Origin: Gloeophyllum trabeum ATCC 11539
Taxonomy: Eukaryota > Basidiomycota > Agaricomycetes > Gloeophyllales > Gloeophyllaceae
Assembly (NCBI RefSeq): GCF_000344685.1
Contig: NW_006920432.1
Location: 87,841 to 120,127 of the forward strand
Direction of reading: 5' to 3'
DNA: 32,287 bases
Part shown: positions 30,608 through 32,287 of the stretch, one piece after another
Numbering within the stretch: position 1 is the first letter of the stretch
How the letters are laid out: each line of letters starts with the position of its first letter
The notes under the pieces: generated by a model
Database searches by the model: none
The model's input: only the letters and a program-made list of their open reading frames with translations
Told to the model about the DNA's origin: nothing
Program-made: the position numbers and the translations under genes

Positions 30608-31343
30608 CTTGCGCGGTGAAGGAAGCAAAGTTGAAAGGGCGGTAAAGTCCGCGGTTAAAATGAAACGATCGGGGATGACATGGAATGAAGAATGTCTCCG
30701 TCAGCACGGCCGTCTCGCAGTGCTCGGCGTCGTCGTCAACGACAATGGCAGCGGACAATGGCCTTGAGAACAGTGCGGGCGGGAGAAAAGGCCTGAGGCA
30801 GCCGACCGCGAATGCACTCAAAGTCTGACCATTCCTAAACGGGACGTGCGATTCTGCTCATTTTGTGGCGTTCGGCCACTTGTTTACCGCTGATGCTATG
30901 CTGCGCGACCGCCTGCTGCTCATGCTGGATACCGCGAATGCTGAGTTGTTACTGCTCCTCCGGGATTTTCAACTAACGTTGACCCGACTATCTGTCTCTT
31001 CGCTGATAGACTACTGCAATCTCAAGGTACGTCTGGACCTTGCCTCAGTTGCCAGCGCGTCTCGCCCGTCGCCCGTGTTTGAGTCGTCGCGATGGGTACC
31101 GTGGCGAAATTCCCGCTACGACCGAGCGGGGAACTTGCCGCATTCCCTCGCCATCGCCTGGAAACTAGATCAGGCCCTGTCGAGATGAAGCGGGTGTCGG
31201 CGACTCTACTCTGACCGGTGAGCTCATAGTTATTCTCATCCGTCCGTTGCTTTCGATGCCTCGCCGTTCGACGGACACGCGGGGACACTTCACGTTCGCT
31301 TTTCATAGAGCCAATGTCAGAGAAACGAACGGAGTAGCCCGCG
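30608..31343. other. Upstream region of the serine-rich gene, no supported gene
   Basis: This should hold the promoter of the minus-strand serine-rich gene. A short plus-strand frame from the ATG at 30898 ends at a good donor (AAG/GTACGT at about 31027), but no convincing second exon follows. Confidence 0.4.
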
Positions 31344-31381
31344 CTACCCATCCAAGTACTTGCTACCCATCCAAGTACTTG
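31344..31381. repeat. 19-bp perfect tandem duplication
   Basis: CTACCCATCCAAGTACTTG occurs twice in direct succession, at 31344-31362 and 31363-31381. It lies in non-coding sequence. Confidence 0.9.
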
Positions 31382-31931
31382 CAGGTAAGAAGGGTTGATG
31401 CTGAACACATACAGTGCTTTCGGACTAGCACAACGAATGGGGGACTGTCTTGCATTGACACTCCCCCTTATGTCGAGCTATGTTGCGCTCATCACTGCTT
31501 CATTATCTTTTGGGACCCTGTTTACTCTCGCCCTGCATGCATTTCACCGGTGCCGCTGAGGGACGGCTTCACTCACGGCGTACAAGGTAAGGACTATCTA
31601 CCCACCCGTTAGGCCCATACAATAGTGAGCGGGCCGAACATTGAGACAATGACTTGCGGACCGCATTGATTGTCTCGCACGCAGAGTATCGTGCCCTCTA
31701 CAAGAGCCCGTCTATTGCTCGAGTCATCCGACTGTCTCGTGCTGCGTCATCGCTCATTAAGCCCCCACAATGCTAACTCTGGGGAGGCGCAATTCCGGGT
31801 CGCGCGGCGAGTTGTTTGCATCTGTTTGGACTCTGCAAGAAAGTGGTCGCAAATCCCCCGCCTTCATAGAGCCTTCCGCATGTCGAAATCACGCATATAA
31901 AATGTACCAGCAGGGATGTCATGATACAGAA
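31382..31931. other. Gap without a supported gene
   Basis: Frames at 31247-31612, 31670-31900 and 31770-31958 have irregular composition and no domain. Nothing else stands out. Confidence 0.45.
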
Positions 31932-32039
31932 GATGCAACGTTGGTTTTGAATTTCTGATTTTCCCAATATCAAGTTCATTCGATAGAGGTAACGAGACCG
32001 CAAGTACATTTAACAAAAATGTACAACCAACGTTGCATC
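31932..32039. repeat. 15-bp inverted repeat with a nested hairpin
   Basis: GATGCAACGTTGGTT at 31932-31946 is the exact complement of AACCAACGTTGCATC at 32025-32039, with 78 bases between. Directly against the inner edge of the right arm is a second inverted repeat, GTACATT (32004-32010) and AATGTAC (32018-32024), with a 7-base loop. The two could fold into a stacked structure, or the outer arms could be the ends of a small element of about 108 bases. Confidence 0.8.
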
Positions 32040-32166
32040 CGCTCGTTGATATAGATTAACTTTTATCAATCAAGTGACGCGTGAATGTGAACGTAGCACG
32101 CTGTAGGTTTTCTGGCAGTAAAGAGCAATTAACGACGCGTCCGAATGCGTCGCGGACGTGACAAGC

Positions 32167-32193
32167 TGTGACACCATCGCAAAAAGTGTCACA
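32167..32193. repeat. 8-bp inverted repeat, short hairpin
   Basis: TGTGACAC at 32167-32174 pairs with GTGTCACA at 32186-32193 across an 11-base loop. No gene is visible beside it, so a terminator or binding-site role is only a guess. Confidence 0.7.
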
Positions 32194-32287
32194 CCAAATA
32201 TCCTGGTCACTGTCCGGGCTCTCCTGCCGCAGCAGAAGCAGGTCCCTTCCCCTATGTTAGAACTGTAAAATCAACATAGTACAAGAG

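Noticed and set aside
30417..30821. 134-residue minus-strand frame MSAFAVGCLRPFLPPALF at the serine-rich gene 5' end
   Set aside because: It overlaps the first exon in another frame; the serine-rich frame is far longer and continues through three spliced exons.
30898..31030. Small plus-strand gene starting MLRDRLLLMLDTANAELLLL
   Set aside because: It ends at a good donor, but no in-frame second exon with a normal-length intron is convincing; no family match is recognised.

Overview
The window looks like nuclear DNA of a filamentous basidiomycete, probably an Agaricomycete. Genes are closely packed on both strands. They are split by many short GT-AG introns of about 50-70 bases and are GC-rich. 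The recognisable proteins are eukaryotic and fungal: a Cse1-type exportin, a proteasome beta-4 subunit, Spo7, multi-intron P450s and an MFS sugar transporter. There is no CRISPR array, bacterial operon, rRNA or convincing tRNA. Gene models were spliced by hand and checked by codon phase across every intron. For the best ones (phosphatase, Spo7, both P450s, proteasome subunit, exportin, transporter, CVNH protein, serine-rich protein) all exon lengths sum to an exact multiple of three with a terminal stop.

Layout. 1-208 holds the 5' end of an unknown minus-strand gene, with a 34-bp tandem repeat carrying a perfect 20-bp palindrome upstream. 1576-2057 (+) is a small secreted protein of the cyanovirin-N homology type. 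2260-4859 (-) is a membrane-anchored histidine acid phosphatase and 5128-6158 (-) is Spo7. 6308-8577 (+) and 12320-14677 (-) are two intact paralogous cytochromes P450 in convergent orientation with the same 13-exon structure. Between them lie an unrecognised 406-aa membrane protein (8965-10293, +) and a Fic-domain gene broken by an in-frame stop (10914-11674, -). 15043-16482 (+) is a serine-rich single-pass membrane protein.

Right half. 16982-17671 (-, proteasome beta-4) and 17802-18330 (+, 4HBT thioesterase) are divergent. 18421-22144 (-, exportin-2/Cse1) and 22804-25171 (+, sugar transporter) are also divergent. 25531-26730 (-) is a probably disrupted hypothetical gene, and 27673-30607 (-) is a large serine-rich disordered protein. 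The last 1.7 kb has no supported gene but holds a tandem duplication and two inverted repeats.

The genes do not form an obvious pathway; most are housekeeping or stand-alone. The most notable signals outside genes are a long CACGTG-plus-GATA composite motif found three times in the first 6.2 kb, twice at minus-strand promoters, and the palindromic tandem repeat at 371-444. I see no clear evidence of a wholly new multi-gene system.
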